Positions 9,719-19,088 of a stretch of DNA of 64,000 bases are shown piece after piece; position 1 is the stretch's first letter, and each line of letters starts with the position of its first letter. The position numbers were made by a program, and so were the translations under genes. Source of the stretch: CAWACP01 sp963832965 (GTDB lineage: Bacteria > Acidobacteriota > Terriglobia > Bryobacterales > Bryobacteraceae); contig CAWHVW010000002.1 of the NCBI GenBank assembly GCA_963832965.1, forward strand, positions 248,001 to 312,000, given 5' to 3'. A model generated the notes under the pieces. The model was not told the DNA's origin and made no database searches. It was given only the letters and a program-made list of their open reading frames with translations.

Positions 9719-12229
9719 CTAAAAATCCGTCGCGGGATTGAAGGTCGCGGTCGGGAACGTAGCGGGAACCGGGGGAGGGTTCATCACGGGATTCGACCGG
9801 CCTGCCTGGCACGGGTCCAGCGCGTCCGCCCGATACGCCATGTTGTCGAGCGCGGGATTTTGCGTCACGCCGGCCTGACACGAATCGAACGCCACGAAAC
9901 CCACTCCAGGCGACCCGCCGGGCAGCGAATAGTCGTCCGCCGGATACGCCGGATTCCGGAACCCCGGATTCTTCACCAGGCCCTGGCCATCTTCTCCCAT
10001 TCCCTGCCAGCCCGCGAAAGTGAAAAAGGTCCACAGCGCCGGACCGCCGCAGTTGTTCATCGCGTCTTCTTTCAGATCCGCGTGAAACGCCTGGGGATCG
10101 GTAGCGAAGCCGCCGCCGGTGCGCCAATAGAGGTTGCCGTCGAATTGCTCGAACGCCGTGAAGGCGACTCCCTGGCCCGCCCAGACGCAACCGCCCTGCA
10201 CGTAGAACGGCGGGGACGACGCGCTGTCGCGGTCGAAATAGAATATGTTGCTGGAGGCCACGAAGAACAGGGGACTGGGCGGAACACTGGTGAAAACGTA
10301 GGGATCATACGCGTTGATCAGGGAGCCGCGGGCAAACGCCAGGATGTTGTTCCGGACGGTGCTCTGCTGGTTGGGACCCGCGCGAGGCCCCGAAAAGCTG
10401 ATGGCGTTGCCCGACACGCGGTAGACCAGATTGTTCTCGACATCCACCAGACCCGTGTAATCGTCCATGTACAATCCATCGCCGCCATAGCCGTCCGAAT
10501 CGCCTAGCGCGGTGGCGTCGTTCACGTCGTGCACTACGTTGTTGAGCATCTTATTGCCGGTGCCGGATGACGGAGGACGGATGGTTCCCACGCCGAAATA
10601 CAACGACCCGCTGTCATTCATGAGTCCCTGAAATAAATCGTAAACGCGATTGAAGGAAATGGTGTTGTTGTTGGTGAAGGGCGGGTTCACGTCGGAGTCG
10701 GAGCAGTAGCAGACGTGAATGGCGCCCTTGTAGCCGTCGTACACATCGTTGTGCGTATAGAGATTGTCGTGCCCCTGGCCCTGCGTGATGGCTTTGGAAC
10801 TCGCATAGACGCGGCCGTAGCCCTCCACGACGTTATTCCGCACCATATGAAACTGCGGGACGTTGGCGTTGGTGTCGCTGGATTGCCCCGACGTACCAAC
10901 GCGAATCGCATCCGCGGCCAACTCGAAGAACGCGCTGTTCTCGATCACGTTATTCGCGGTGACGGCGCTGGCGCTCTTCGAGACACACCAGGATTTCGAG
11001 GACTTGTCCACGCAGGACAGGAATTCCAGCCCCACGCCGGAGGTCTGCGTAACCGTGCTCGAATCGAAAGCGATGTGCTGTGAATTCTGGAAGGACAGGC
11101 TCGCGATGATGTCCGAGCTGCCGTCATATCCGGTGGCGGGCATGGTGTAGTTATCGTCCGCGAACGTCAATCCGCGAAACGTCACGTATTGCAGATTCGA
11201 CGCCACCAGCACCTGAGTGAGCTGAGGAACAATCACCATATCGGTGTTTGGATTCTCGCCCGGTTTGGCCAGATACGTGAGGGTCCACGGAGTCGAGGAG
11301 CGGTCCAGGAACCATTGCCCCGGCTGCGTGAGATCGTCCTGGACGTTTTCGATCAGATAGCGGTGGTTGGGGATGAAGCCATGCGAGGTGGGGTGGTCCT
11401 GTTCCGTGGCTGTGTCGCCGGTGAGGTAGACAATGTGATGTGCCGTATCCACGCAACTGATGCGCAGCTTCGACACGCTGTACTGTTCGAAATTCACCAG
11501 CTCGATATCGCCCGCTAGCGCGGGATTGCCGGCGGGCTGATTGCAGAGATTGCCCGCCGGCGGAGCGAGGTTCTTCCACGTGTCGGAAATGGGGTCCGCG
11601 GGGTTGTAGTAGAAGCGGTCGTAACATTCCCAGCCCGCCGGGAACGACACCGAACAATCGACCGTCTGCGTGGGCGAATAGATGGGGCCCACATTGCGGA
11701 AATACGTGCCCAGGTAGGCGGAGCTCGCGGAGGTCGCCGCCACGGACAGGCGCGGTCTCAGCCGGCGCACTCCGTTGTAGAACAAGTTCTCGAAATATTG
11801 GGTGGACGCGGGAAGGGTAGTCTTCCACGTGTTCCCGCTCACATTGGTCCAGTTCTGAACGCGCATGCCCCCGCTGATGATGGGCGCTTCGCGCGGATAA
11901 TTTTCGTACACAATTTCCGTGGTTGACGACCCCGAATCGGCGGCGGTGAACTCCTCGGTTGAGGGCAGGAAGTACATCCCGCCGCGGAACTGGACGCTCA
12001 CCTGGCTCAGCCCGGATTTGCTGATCGTGCGGACGTACGCCCGGGCGTGATCGAAGGTGGCGAATGGGCCGTCCGTCTTGTTGGAATTGGGAGCAGGGAG
12101 CTTGCCGCTCCAGGAGTCGTTGCCGTCCGGGGCGACGTAGATGGTAGCTGACGGAGGCTCCCGGCTTTGTGTCCGGGCCAGGGGATAGAAGGCCAGAGTG
12201 GCTAGAATCACATTCAGAACGAGCTTCAT
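9719..12229 (-). CDS. Exported right-handed parallel beta-helix protein
   Basis: About 836 residues with a signal peptide (MKLVLNVILATLAFYPLA). Shortly after it comes the segment IYVAPDGNDSWSG, the usual opening of pectate-lyase-like beta-helix proteins. The middle and later parts contain rows of short Asn-rich turns (NNVIENSAF, NNVVEGYG, NNTISFNRVYDL, NNVVHDVND, NNLVYRVSGNAISFS, NNILAFARG) that form the rungs of the helix. Such proteins often bind or cleave polysaccharides outside the cell; catalytic residues cannot be named. The ATG at 12229 is preferred because it starts the signal peptide; an ATG at 12259 is the alternative. Confidence 0.85.
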   Translation of the reverse strand: MKLVLNVILATLAFYPLARTQSREPPSATIYVAPDGNDSWSGKLPAPNSNKTDGPFATFDHARAYVRTISKSGLSQVSVQFRGGMYFLPSTEEFTAADSGSSTTEIVYENYPREAPIISGGMRVQNWTNVSGNTWKTTLPASTQYFENLFYNGVRRLRPRLSVAATSASSAYLGTYFRNVGPIYSPTQTVDCSVSFPAGWECYDRFYYNPADPISDTWKNLAPPAGNLCNQPAGNPALAGDIELVNFEQYSVSKLRISCVDTAHHIVYLTGDTATEQDHPTSHGFIPNHRYLIENVQDDLTQPGQWFLDRSSTPWTLTYLAKPGENPNTDMVIVPQLTQVLVASNLQYVTFRGLTFADDNYTMPATGYDGSSDIIASLSFQNSQHIAFDSSTVTQTSGVGLEFLSCVDKSSKSWCVSKSASAVTANNVIENSAFFELAADAIRVGTSGQSSDTNANVPQFHMVRNNVVEGYGRVYASSKAITQGQGHDNLYTHNDVYDGYKGAIHVCYCSDSDVNPPFTNNNTISFNRVYDLFQGLMNDSGSLYFGVGTIRPPSSGTGNKMLNNVVHDVNDATALGDSDGYGGDGLYMDDYTGLVDVENNLVYRVSGNAISFSGPRAGPNQQSTVRNNILAFARGSLINAYDPYVFTSVPPSPLFFVASSNIFYFDRDSASSPPFYVQGGCVWAGQGVAFTAFEQFDGNLYWRTGGGFATDPQAFHADLKEDAMNNCGGPALWTFFTFAGWQGMGEDGQGLVKNPGFRNPAYPADDYSLPGGSPGVGFVAFDSCQAGVTQNPALDNMAYRADALDPCQAGRSNPVMNPPPVPATFPTATFNPATDF

Positions 12230-12278
12230 CCCTCCGGTGTTCCTTCCGCAGGCCATCATAACAGGAACAGGGCCGCCG

Positions 12279-12533
12279 CTAACCGGTCTTGCGAAGCTCT
12301 TCGCGGATCACCCTGCGGAGTGTCGATTCCAGCGGCTCGCGAGTCCGCTTGACGTGTTCGGCCAGGGCCGCATTCATCAGAGTCTGGTAGTTACCGCCGC
12401 CGGCTCGATCCACCTGTTCGCGAAACCATTCGATTACGTCGTCGTCCAGCCGGATGGTGACGCGCGTCTTGCCAGCGGGCGGCCGAATCACCGGTCCGCG
12501 CTTGCCTTTGCTAAAGTTGTATTCCTTTTTCAT
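12279..12533 (-). CDS. brnA: BrnA-family antitoxin
   Basis: An 84-residue protein with the BrnA C-terminal ribbon-helix-helix DNA-binding element (TRVTIRLDDDVIEWFREQ, then YQTLMNAALAEHV). BrnA neutralises the RNase toxin BrnT and represses the brnTA promoter. The start codon overlaps the stop of the upstream brnT remnant, the normal brnT-brnA layout. The antitoxin looks complete although its toxin is destroyed. Confidence 0.88.
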   Translation of the reverse strand: MKKEYNFSKGKRGPVIRPPAGKTRVTIRLDDDVIEWFREQVDRAGGGNYQTLMNAALAEHVKRTREPLESTLRRVIREELRKTG

Positions 12534-12720
12534 GCGTTCTCTTCATACTGCCGGCATTCATTCGCGGTCGCGGGCCATGGGGGTTGTTCCAGCGATTCGT
12601 TCGACGAATTTAGCGCTCCCCGACTTCGAGGACGGAGACGGCGTAGGCGAAATGGATTCCGTGCTTCTTGACATTCGCCCCCGCTTTCCCATGGTACTGG
12701 CGATTTCCACCCGCATCGAC
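12530..12720 (-). pseudogene. brnT: brnT toxin remnant
   Basis: The DNA just upstream of brnA keeps two recognisable BrnT pieces in different frames. The N-terminal core ANVKKHGIHFAYAVSVLE (around 12606-12680) matches the KHGI-x-F-x-x-A signature of BrnT, and the C-terminal end ATANECRQYEENA (ending at 12530) matches its usual RRQYEE end. Between them most of the central domain is missing and the frame is lost, with a TAA after VLEVGER. The remnant keeps the stop/start overlap with brnA. The toxin cannot be functional. Confidence 0.75.
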
Positions 12721-12781
12721 CGGCCACCACGCGTGCTCGATCTGGTCGAGCGTAAGCTTTGTGAAACAACTGCGACCGCGA

Positions 12782-13321
12782 TCAAGAATGAGCGAGCGGC
12801 AAAGATGGCTGGTTGAGCGTCACATCCAGAGCACGGCTTGCGGCTTCGATGGTCCTTCTGTCGCAGCGAGCTATTAGAGCGTACAGATCCTGGTCAGTCG
12901 ACAAGACGTGAAAATCGTTTAACGGGGCGAAATAGACGAGTGCCGGTTTCCCCGCGGCCGTCAGGTTCAGCATGTTCTGAAGCGTTCCCTTGCTCTTCCC
13001 GTCCCAGAACATCACGCCACACCCGGCCTCTTGCGACATCGCAATGTCCTTGGCCGCGTAGTAGCCGAAATCCTTCCGCCTGTTCGGAGGAGCGATGTGC
13101 CGGATGGGCCAGGAACCGATATTGTTCCGGCACTCCTCCATGCAAAACACTTCGACGTTGCGACACTGACGCTCCGCGAAATACTGCTGCACCGCTTTGT
13201 CCGCGCCGTTGGCGTCGCCTATAAGGATGGAGTCCCCACGGCGGATAAAATCATCCAGCCGGGCGCGGATCACCCGGTTAAGCCCGGAAACTGCTCTCGA
13301 TCCGCCAATGAAAATCTTCAT
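12782..13321 (-). CDS. SLOG/DprA-like nucleotide-binding protein
   Basis: A 179-residue protein opening with the Rossmann-like signature MKIFIGGSRAVSG and, at residues ~34-44, GDANGADKAVQ. This is the pattern of the SLOG superfamily (YspA/DUF2493 and relatives), which binds nucleotides or nucleotide-derived ligands. SLOG domains are frequent in bacterial conflict systems as ligand sensors. Its start overlaps by 4 bp the end of the phosphoribosyltransferase gene upstream, so the two probably act together on a nucleotide. The role is inference. Confidence 0.72.
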   Translation of the reverse strand: MKIFIGGSRAVSGLNRVIRARLDDFIRRGDSILIGDANGADKAVQQYFAERQCRNVEVFCMEECRNNIGSWPIRHIAPPNRRKDFGYYAAKDIAMSQEAGCGVMFWDGKSKGTLQNMLNLTAAGKPALVYFAPLNDFHVLSTDQDLYALIARCDRRTIEAASRALDVTLNQPSLPLAHS

Positions 13322-13908
13322 CCTGACGCCTTCTTCGTGAGGGTGAGAAGATGAACCGCTTTCGCGCCTCCCTGCTTCAGTAGGGCCTCTGTGATCGTCC
13401 GCACCGTTGCGCCCGAACCGTAAAGATCGTCGAACAGCAGAATTCGTCGGCCCTTCGTTTCGCTCGCATCGACCTCAAAGGCGTCCTCCAACGTTTCCAT
13501 TCATTCATGGTAATCGCTCAGGTCCTTGAGCTGCGGCGTCTTTTTGACCTTTTTTAGTCCAGCGCAGAGCGGCACGTCGAGCAGACCGGCCAAACTCTCA
13601 GCCACGGCCTCAACCGGTTGGAGGCGCCGCGCCTGCGTTGGCGGAACAGGGATGATCGTGTCGATTTTCAACGGCCATTTGTTCTTGCAGAAGTCGGCGG
13701 CGGCTTCGGCAAGCTGGCCGATCGCGCTCTTGTCCTGGCGGTATTTCAATTGATAAAGCAGCTCACCCACGGGAGACCGTGTTGTCAAGAACCTCGGGTG
13801 GCCGTACTCGTCGTCCCCGAGATCAGTGCTCGACAGCGAATGGACGTGGAGCGAAAAGCCCGAGTTCCATGGGCCGCGCAAGACTTGAGGTCTTGTTTCA
13901 ACGCTCAT
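13318..13908 (-). pseudogene. ComF-like phosphoribosyltransferase interrupted by an in-frame TGA
   Basis: The reading frame codes for a ComF-type phosphoribosyltransferase. It contains LLYQLKYRQD and, near residue 95, DTIIPVPPTQARR, then KKTPQLKDLSDYHE, and finally the PRPP-binding loop ILLFDDLYGSGATVRTI. Between YHE and METLEDAF the frame is broken by a TGA at 13501-13503. A CGA (Arg) at this point would give an uninterrupted protein, so a single C-to-T change is the simplest cause. ATG at 13498-13500 could restart the C-terminal 60 residues. Start chosen at ATG 13908; an ATG at 13956 is in frame. It is coupled to the downstream SLOG-like gene. Confidence 0.78.
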
Positions 13909-14006
13909 GTGCCGTGACCGCAAGCAGCAAAGATCATCGACTTCATTCAAAACCACCGGCGGGGAAGCCTCGTCCAGGTGCGCCGTGCCTAACCTTGGTC
14001 GGCCGC

Positions 14007-16412
14007 TTACATCAGCGTCATGGGGTCCACGTCAATCACCAGCGCGGTAGCGCTCCATTTGCGATCCAGCGCATACCGGCGCAATGTCTGCAGCACCTCA
14101 TTCAGACGCTTGCGGCTGGCCGCCTTCAAGAGCAACTGATAGCGAAACTCATTGCGCAACCGCGGCACCGGCGCTTCCGCGGGACCCAGCACCTTCAAGC
14201 CCTCCGGCGGCGGATCCAGCAATCGGCCGAGTTCGGCGCTCATGGCCAGCGCCTGCTCCTGCCGCTCGCTGCGCACCAGAACGTTGGCCAGCGCGCTGAA
14301 CGGCGGGTAGCGCATCAGTCGGCGGAACTGTATCTCTTTTTCGTAGAAAAGCTGGTAATCCTGCGCGGCGGCAAAACGAACCGCGTAATGCTCGGGATTC
14401 ACGGTCTGGATGAGCACGGTGCCGGCGAGATCCCCGCGGCCGGCGCGTCCGGCGGCCTGGGTGAGCAATTGGAACGTTCGCTCGGCGGCGCGAAAATCCG
14501 GCATGCCCAGCCCGATGTCCGCCGACACGATCCCGACCAGCGTGACGTTGGGAATATCGTGGCCTTTGGCGATCATCTGGGTGCCCACCAGAACGTCGAA
14601 GTCGCCGTCGCGAAAGCCCTGCAAAATCGATTCGAAGTGGCGCTTGCCGCTCACCGTGTCGCGGTCCATGCGGGCGATGCGCGCCTCCGGGAACTCGCGG
14701 TGCAACTCGTCTTCGGCCTTCTCCGCGCCGGTGCCGATGAACTGCAGATATTCGCTGTCGCACTGCGGGCAGCGCGTGGGCGTGCGCTGCGCGGTATCGC
14801 AGTAGTGGCACAGCATGCGCCGGTCGCGCCGGTGCCACGTCAGGGTAACGGAACAATTGGGGCACTCCATACGCCAGCCGCAAGCGCGGCAGGTGACAAA
14901 GCTGGAAAACCCCCGCCGGTTGAGCAGCAGCATCACCTGCTCGCCGCTCTTCAGGCGCTCGGCAACGGCGTCCTTGAGGCGGCGCGAGAACGTGGCCTGC
15001 TTGCGCGTTTCCAGAAACTCCTGGCGCATGTCGATGAGTTCCACGTCGGGCATGGGCCGCCGCTCGATGCGTTCGGGCAGATTCAGCAAGTGATACTTGC
15101 CGCGCTCGGCATTGTAGCGGCTTTCGAGGCTGGGGGTGGCCGAGCCCAGCACCACGCACGCGCCGCAGGACTGCGCGCGATACACGGCGACGTCGCGTCC
15201 GTGATAACGCGGCGTTTCCTGCTGTTTGTAGCTGTGATCGTGCTCCTCGTCGACGACGATCAATCCCAGATTCCGCACCGGAGCGAACACGCCGGACCGC
15301 GTCCCCACCACCACACCCGCCAGACCGCCGCGGATGCGCCGCCACTGCTCGGCCCGTTCCGCATCGTTGAAAGCCGAGTGCAGAATGGCCACGCGATCGC
15401 CGAAGCGATGAGCGAACTGCCCGGCCACCGACGGTGTCAGCGCGATCTCCGGCACCAGCAACAGCGCGCCGCGCCCCAGCGCCAGGCAGGCGTCGATGGC
15501 GCGCAGGTACACTTCGGTCTTGCCTGAGCCGGTGACGCCCTGCAGCAGGAACGCTTTGTACTGGTTGCCGCGCAGGGCCGCCTCAATCTGCTCGTAGGCG
15601 CCCAGTTGGTGCGGATTGAGGGTTCGTTCAGGCCGGATGGGCTCTCGCCACGTTACCGGAGACTCCGTCTCCAGTTTAACCAGCCCTCGCCGCGCCAGCG
15701 CCCGCGCCGCCGGACTCGCGCCCTTCACCATGCTTTCGAGCTGCTGCACGTTGTGCGCGCCCGGGTGCAGCTCCAGGTATGACAACAACTCGCGCTCGGC
15801 CTTCGGTAATTTCTCGGTGCTTCGGGCGATGAACTCCGCCCGCAGGCGCGCAGCGGAGGCACGCAACGGGTCGCGGTCCGCTTCGAGATTCTCCACGGTG
15901 ATGAAACCGCGCCTCTCCAGGGAGCGGATCACGTTCGCCGCCCCCGGCACTTTCTTCTTCAGATACTCCGCCGAGGACGGGCGCGCGTCCAGCAGCGCCA
16001 GCGTCTGCAACACGGGATCATCGCCGGACGGGCCCAGCAGAAGCTGCCGTGCGGCGTCGCGGCCCGCGTCGGTCAATGAGTACAATTTCGAACGCCGCAC
16101 TTCGCCGGTCAGTGGCGTCATGCCGCGCAGCACCTCGCCCAGCGGCGCGCAGTAATACGACGAGATCCAGCGCCCCAGCTCGATCAGCCCCGCATCCAGC
16201 ACCGGCTCTTCGTCGAGCAGGCGGAGGGCGTCCTTTATCGGGCCATTGGGCGGCGAGTGGTGAACCGCCAGCACCACGCCGGTGAGCTTGCGCCCGGCGA
16301 ACGGCACCAATATGCGGCAGCCTTGTTGCACGCGGTGCTCCAGCGTCACCGGCAGGCTGTAGGTGAACGGCTGGTCGAGCGGAATGGGGAGGCTGACATC
16401 GCAGTACATCAC
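14007..16412 (-). CDS. priA: Primosomal protein N' (replication restart helicase PriA)
   Basis: An 801-residue superfamily-2 DNA helicase that reloads the replisome at stalled forks. Walker A is LLQGVTGSGKTEVYL and Walker B/DEAH-like is LIVVDEEHDHSYKQ. A run of paired cysteines follows (CRACGWRMECPNC, then LCHYCDTAQRTPTRCPQC), the zinc-binding insertion unique to PriA. The helicase C motif region with LLTQAAGRAGRG and the C-terminal domain are present. The length is somewhat above the usual ~730 residues. The start is GTG 16412 or ATG 16409; neither has a clear Shine-Dalgarno. Confidence 0.96.
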   Translation of the reverse strand: MMYCDVSLPIPLDQPFTYSLPVTLEHRVQQGCRILVPFAGRKLTGVVLAVHHSPPNGPIKDALRLLDEEPVLDAGLIELGRWISSYYCAPLGEVLRGMTPLTGEVRRSKLYSLTDAGRDAARQLLLGPSGDDPVLQTLALLDARPSSAEYLKKKVPGAANVIRSLERRGFITVENLEADRDPLRASAARLRAEFIARSTEKLPKAERELLSYLELHPGAHNVQQLESMVKGASPAARALARRGLVKLETESPVTWREPIRPERTLNPHQLGAYEQIEAALRGNQYKAFLLQGVTGSGKTEVYLRAIDACLALGRGALLLVPEIALTPSVAGQFAHRFGDRVAILHSAFNDAERAEQWRRIRGGLAGVVVGTRSGVFAPVRNLGLIVVDEEHDHSYKQQETPRYHGRDVAVYRAQSCGACVVLGSATPSLESRYNAERGKYHLLNLPERIERRPMPDVELIDMRQEFLETRKQATFSRRLKDAVAERLKSGEQVMLLLNRRGFSSFVTCRACGWRMECPNCSVTLTWHRRDRRMLCHYCDTAQRTPTRCPQCDSEYLQFIGTGAEKAEDELHREFPEARIARMDRDTVSGKRHFESILQGFRDGDFDVLVGTQMIAKGHDIPNVTLVGIVSADIGLGMPDFRAAERTFQLLTQAAGRAGRGDLAGTVLIQTVNPEHYAVRFAAAQDYQLFYEKEIQFRRLMRYPPFSALANVLVRSERQEQALAMSAELGRLLDPPPEGLKVLGPAEAPVPRLRNEFRYQLLLKAASRKRLNEVLQTLRRYALDRKWSATALVIDVDPMTLM

Positions 16413-16416
16413 AGGA

Positions 16417-16557
16417 ATGCAACCGCTCCGTCACCGTCGCGGCTCGGTAACGCGGATGCAACCGCTCCGTCAGCGCCGCGGCTCGGTAACGCGGGTGCAA
16501 CCGCTCCGTCAGCCCCGCGGCCCGGTAACTGAACCGCGACGGTCACGGAGCGTTCCT
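16417..16557. repeat. Three 39-bp tandem repeats of the 'accgctccgtca' dispersed family
   Basis: Between fahA and priA, units start at 16417, 16456 and 16495 (exact 39-bp period): (A/G)TGCAACCGCTCCGTCA followed by CGCGGCTCGGTAACGCGG. The array closes at about 16529-16551 with the inverted form GAACCGCGACGGTCACGGAG. The related sequence near 21214 shows that this is a dispersed element. No gene is carried. Confidence 0.85.
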
Positions 16558-16575
16558 GAGAAGCTTTTCGCATCC

Positions 16576-17901
16576 TTACTGGTGCAACGCCGCCGCCGGA
16601 AGTATCAATCCGCGACATTCCCCCAGACCAACGCGCCGGAATCCGGGCCGCTCGCACCACCCGCGCAGGATCACTTCGTCGCCATCTTCGAGGAAACGCC
16701 GCTCTTCGCCCGTGGGCAGCGGGATGGCCTTGCGGCCTCCCTCGGTCAGCTCCAGCAGGCATCCGGCCGATTCGCGCTCCGGCCCGGAAACCGTGCCGCT
16801 GGCCAGCAGATCGCCGGCCATCAGGTTGCAGCCGTTTGAAGTGTGGTGGGTCACCATCTGCGCCATGGTCCAGTACATGTCGCGGAAATTGCCGCGGGTG
16901 AGAGTGACCGAGGGAACGCCCTCCTGCTGCATCCGGGCGCTGGCCAGCAGCACTTCCAGCGTGATGTCCACACCGCCGGACTGCTGGTCTTCCTTGGAAA
17001 ACAGATAGGGCAGCGGCTGGGGGTCTTCCGCGGGCCGCTCGAGCGCGGGGATGCGAAACGGCGCCAGCGCCTCCATGGTGACCACCCATGGCGAAACGCT
17101 GGTGGCGAAGTTCTTGGCCAGGAACGGCCCCAGCGGCTGGTATTCCCACGCCTGGATGTCACGCGCCGACCAGTCGTTCACCAGACACACTCCGAAGATG
17201 TGCTCCTCCGCGTTCCCGATGGGCACGGCTTCGCCAATGCGCTGCAAGCCCGCGCCATAGAAGCCCACTTCCAATTCGTAGTCGAGCCGGCGCGAGGGAC
17301 CGAATGACGGCTCGGCGGCGTCGGGCGCTTTTGCTTGCCCATTGGGACGGCGCACCGGCGTGCCGCTCACCATCAACGTGGAGGCGCGCCCGTGATAGGC
17401 GATGGGCACCCATTTATAGTTGGGCAGCAGCGGCTGATCGGGCCGGAACAACCGGCCCACGCGGGTGGCGTGATGAATGGACGCATAGAAATCGGTGTAG
17501 CCGCGCTGCAGCGACGGGCGCACCAGCAGCGTTTCATGGATGGGCGTGAGCAACTTCTCCGCCTCCGCTCGCCGTTCCGATCCGGCGCGTAACAGCCGCG
17601 AAATGGACAGCCGGACCTCGGCGCGTTCGGCCGGGTTCAGCGTCATGAGCGGATTGAGATAGGAAGACTGGAAGAACGGGGCAAAGGTGACATCCACGCC
17701 GATCAGCAATCCGGTGCGGAAGCACTCGCCGAGATCGAGAACAAAATCGCCGATGGCGGTCCCGATGCGATCCGCTCTGCGGTCCGTGCGAAACACGCCG
17801 AAGGGCAGGTTCTGAATGGGGAAATCGCCATCGGGCCGGTTGGCGCTCTCCACCCAGCTTTCCAGCGCGGCGTCGTGCGTTTCGTTCAGTTCCCAGGGCA
17901 T
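16576..17901 (-). CDS. fahA: Fumarylacetoacetase
   Basis: A 441-residue enzyme that hydrolyses fumarylacetoacetate to fumarate and acetoacetate, the last step of tyrosine/homogentisate breakdown. Family features are QNLPFGVFRTD near residue 30, YTDFYASIHHATRVGRLFRP (residues ~136-155, with the metal-binding Asp and catalytic His), PNYKWVPIAYHGRASTLMVS, the metal-ligand segment ELEVGFYGAG, and LVNDWSARDIQAWEYQPLGP. Length and motifs are normal. Three base pairs separate it from the conserved gene upstream. No homogentisate dioxygenase gene is seen here. Confidence 0.95.
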   Translation of the reverse strand: MPWELNETHDAALESWVESANRPDGDFPIQNLPFGVFRTDRRADRIGTAIGDFVLDLGECFRTGLLIGVDVTFAPFFQSSYLNPLMTLNPAERAEVRLSISRLLRAGSERRAEAEKLLTPIHETLLVRPSLQRGYTDFYASIHHATRVGRLFRPDQPLLPNYKWVPIAYHGRASTLMVSGTPVRRPNGQAKAPDAAEPSFGPSRRLDYELEVGFYGAGLQRIGEAVPIGNAEEHIFGVCLVNDWSARDIQAWEYQPLGPFLAKNFATSVSPWVVTMEALAPFRIPALERPAEDPQPLPYLFSKEDQQSGGVDITLEVLLASARMQQEGVPSVTLTRGNFRDMYWTMAQMVTHHTSNGCNLMAGDLLASGTVSGPERESAGCLLELTEGGRKAIPLPTGEERRFLEDGDEVILRGWCERPGFRRVGLGECRGLILPAAALHQ

Positions 17902-17904
17902 GGC

Positions 17905-18792
17905 TTATAGCAGGTTCAATTGCTTCATGGCGCGCATGGGCTCGTCGAAGGAGCACGACCCGAAGGCGATGGCGAATCCGGCGCGCACCTCTTCCATTTG
18001 CTCATGACTGGCCCAGTGATGGCGCCAGCTCACCCCGCAGTCATCGAAGGTGAAGGCGTCCGGCGAGGGCTCCCGCAGCAGTTCGGCCAGCAGTTCCGGG
18101 CGGATCCCCGCGCAGAGGAAAACGGCCGCCAGCAGCACGTTCAGGAAGCCATACATGAGCACCTCGCGGCGGTCGTCGGTGTCGTACGTCAGCCGGCGCA
18201 TGCCGCAGAACGGATGGTGCAGGCCGGCGGTGGCCTTGAATGGCACGTTATGGCGGCAGCAGAGCGTGAGGAATCGGGAGATCTCTTCCACCGACGGGAA
18301 CATGTCCTCGCGAAGACCGCCGGTGCGGATCTTGGCGCGCACCCCGGCCTTCTGGATGGCGGCGATAAAGGGCAGCGGATCGGGGGACAGCGGGACTTCG
18401 AAATACGCGAGCAGTCCGTTGGGCACGGTCGCGGCCACGGCGCCTACGTCTTCCCCGGTGGCCGCCTTGATCTCCAGGGCGTCCACCTGGAGGGTCCTGT
18501 GGCGGCTGTTGAAGGCTTCAATCCCGGTGAGATCGTGATCGAGCGCCGGCCCGCAGAGCGCGCTTATGAGCCAGGGATTGTCCTCGGTGAGGCCGGGCAG
18601 AATCTCGCGCATCTCGTTTTCGAACTCTTCCAGCCGCGAGGCGGTGACGATGAAGCGGGCCAGCGCCCAGCAGTCCTCGCCCGAGCGGTAGGTGGCGTAG
18701 TTGCTCACGGCGGAGGTCATGGTGAGGCCGGCTGGCGGAAACAGGCCCGCATAGTCGATGAGACCGCTGACAAGGCGATGAATGGGACTCAC
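17905..18792 (-). CDS. Conserved protein of unknown function, operon partner of fahA
   Basis: A 295-residue cytoplasmic protein without signal peptide or membrane segments. I do not recognise a named family. Alternating strand/helix segments ending in short charged turns (AAIQKAGVRAKIRTGGLRED, then CRHNVPFKATAGLHHPF) suggest a TIM-barrel-like alpha/beta fold. The gene starts upstream of fahA, and its stop is 3 bp before the fahA start, so a link to aromatic amino-acid catabolism is likely. The function is not assigned. Confidence 0.75.
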   Translation of the reverse strand: MSPIHRLVSGLIDYAGLFPPAGLTMTSAVSNYATYRSGEDCWALARFIVTASRLEEFENEMREILPGLTEDNPWLISALCGPALDHDLTGIEAFNSRHRTLQVDALEIKAATGEDVGAVAATVPNGLLAYFEVPLSPDPLPFIAAIQKAGVRAKIRTGGLREDMFPSVEEISRFLTLCCRHNVPFKATAGLHHPFCGMRRLTYDTDDRREVLMYGFLNVLLAAVFLCAGIRPELLAELLREPSPDAFTFDDCGVSWRHHWASHEQMEEVRAGFAIAFGSCSFDEPMRAMKQLNLL

Positions 18793-18847
18793 GTTAGCAG
18801 CATACAGGAGCGGCCCGGGCCGGGTTGGCGGTGGGGAGATCAGCCGA

Positions 18848-19066
18848 TCATCGCGGAAGCTTCGCCAGCCAGGCCTGCATCTCCACCAGCCCCGAGGATG
18901 GCCGCGGTGGCAGCGTGCGCAAGGCGTGATTAAAAGCCCCTTCCAGCATGGCCAGCACCTTCAGGTTGTCGGCTTCGCGGACTTCCCGGACGCGAATTGC
19001 CTCAAGCTCAGGGCCGGCTTCCTTCCAGGTCTGCACCCAGCGGCGCATCATCTCGCGATCTTCCAC
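18848..19066 (-). CDS. Small hypothetical protein (72 residues)
   Basis: A short acidic/basic helical protein with WVQTWKEAGPELEAIR near the start, then LAMLEGAFNHALRTLPPRP. Amino-acid composition is protein-like and the two predicted helices fit a small helical bundle. Start is GTG 19066 or, better supplied with a GGAAG 8 bases upstream, ATG 19051. I do not recognise a family. It is separate from the fahA operon by 55 bp and reads in the same direction. Confidence 0.55.
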   Translation of the reverse strand: MEDREMMRRWVQTWKEAGPELEAIRVREVREADNLKVLAMLEGAFNHALRTLPPRPSSGLVEMQAWLAKLPR

Positions 19067-19088
19067 ACTCCCAGCCTGGCGGGTGCGG

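Noticed and set aside
13501..13503. Selenocysteine at the in-frame TGA
   Set aside because: No SECIS-like hairpin was noticed right after it, ComF-like proteins do not use selenocysteine there, and CGA to TGA explains it.
13779..15527. Long open frame (582 codons) on the plus strand opposite priA
   Set aside because: It is antisense to a clear priA gene, with His/Gln/Arg/Ala-rich composition typical of the mirror frame of GC-rich genes and no family features.
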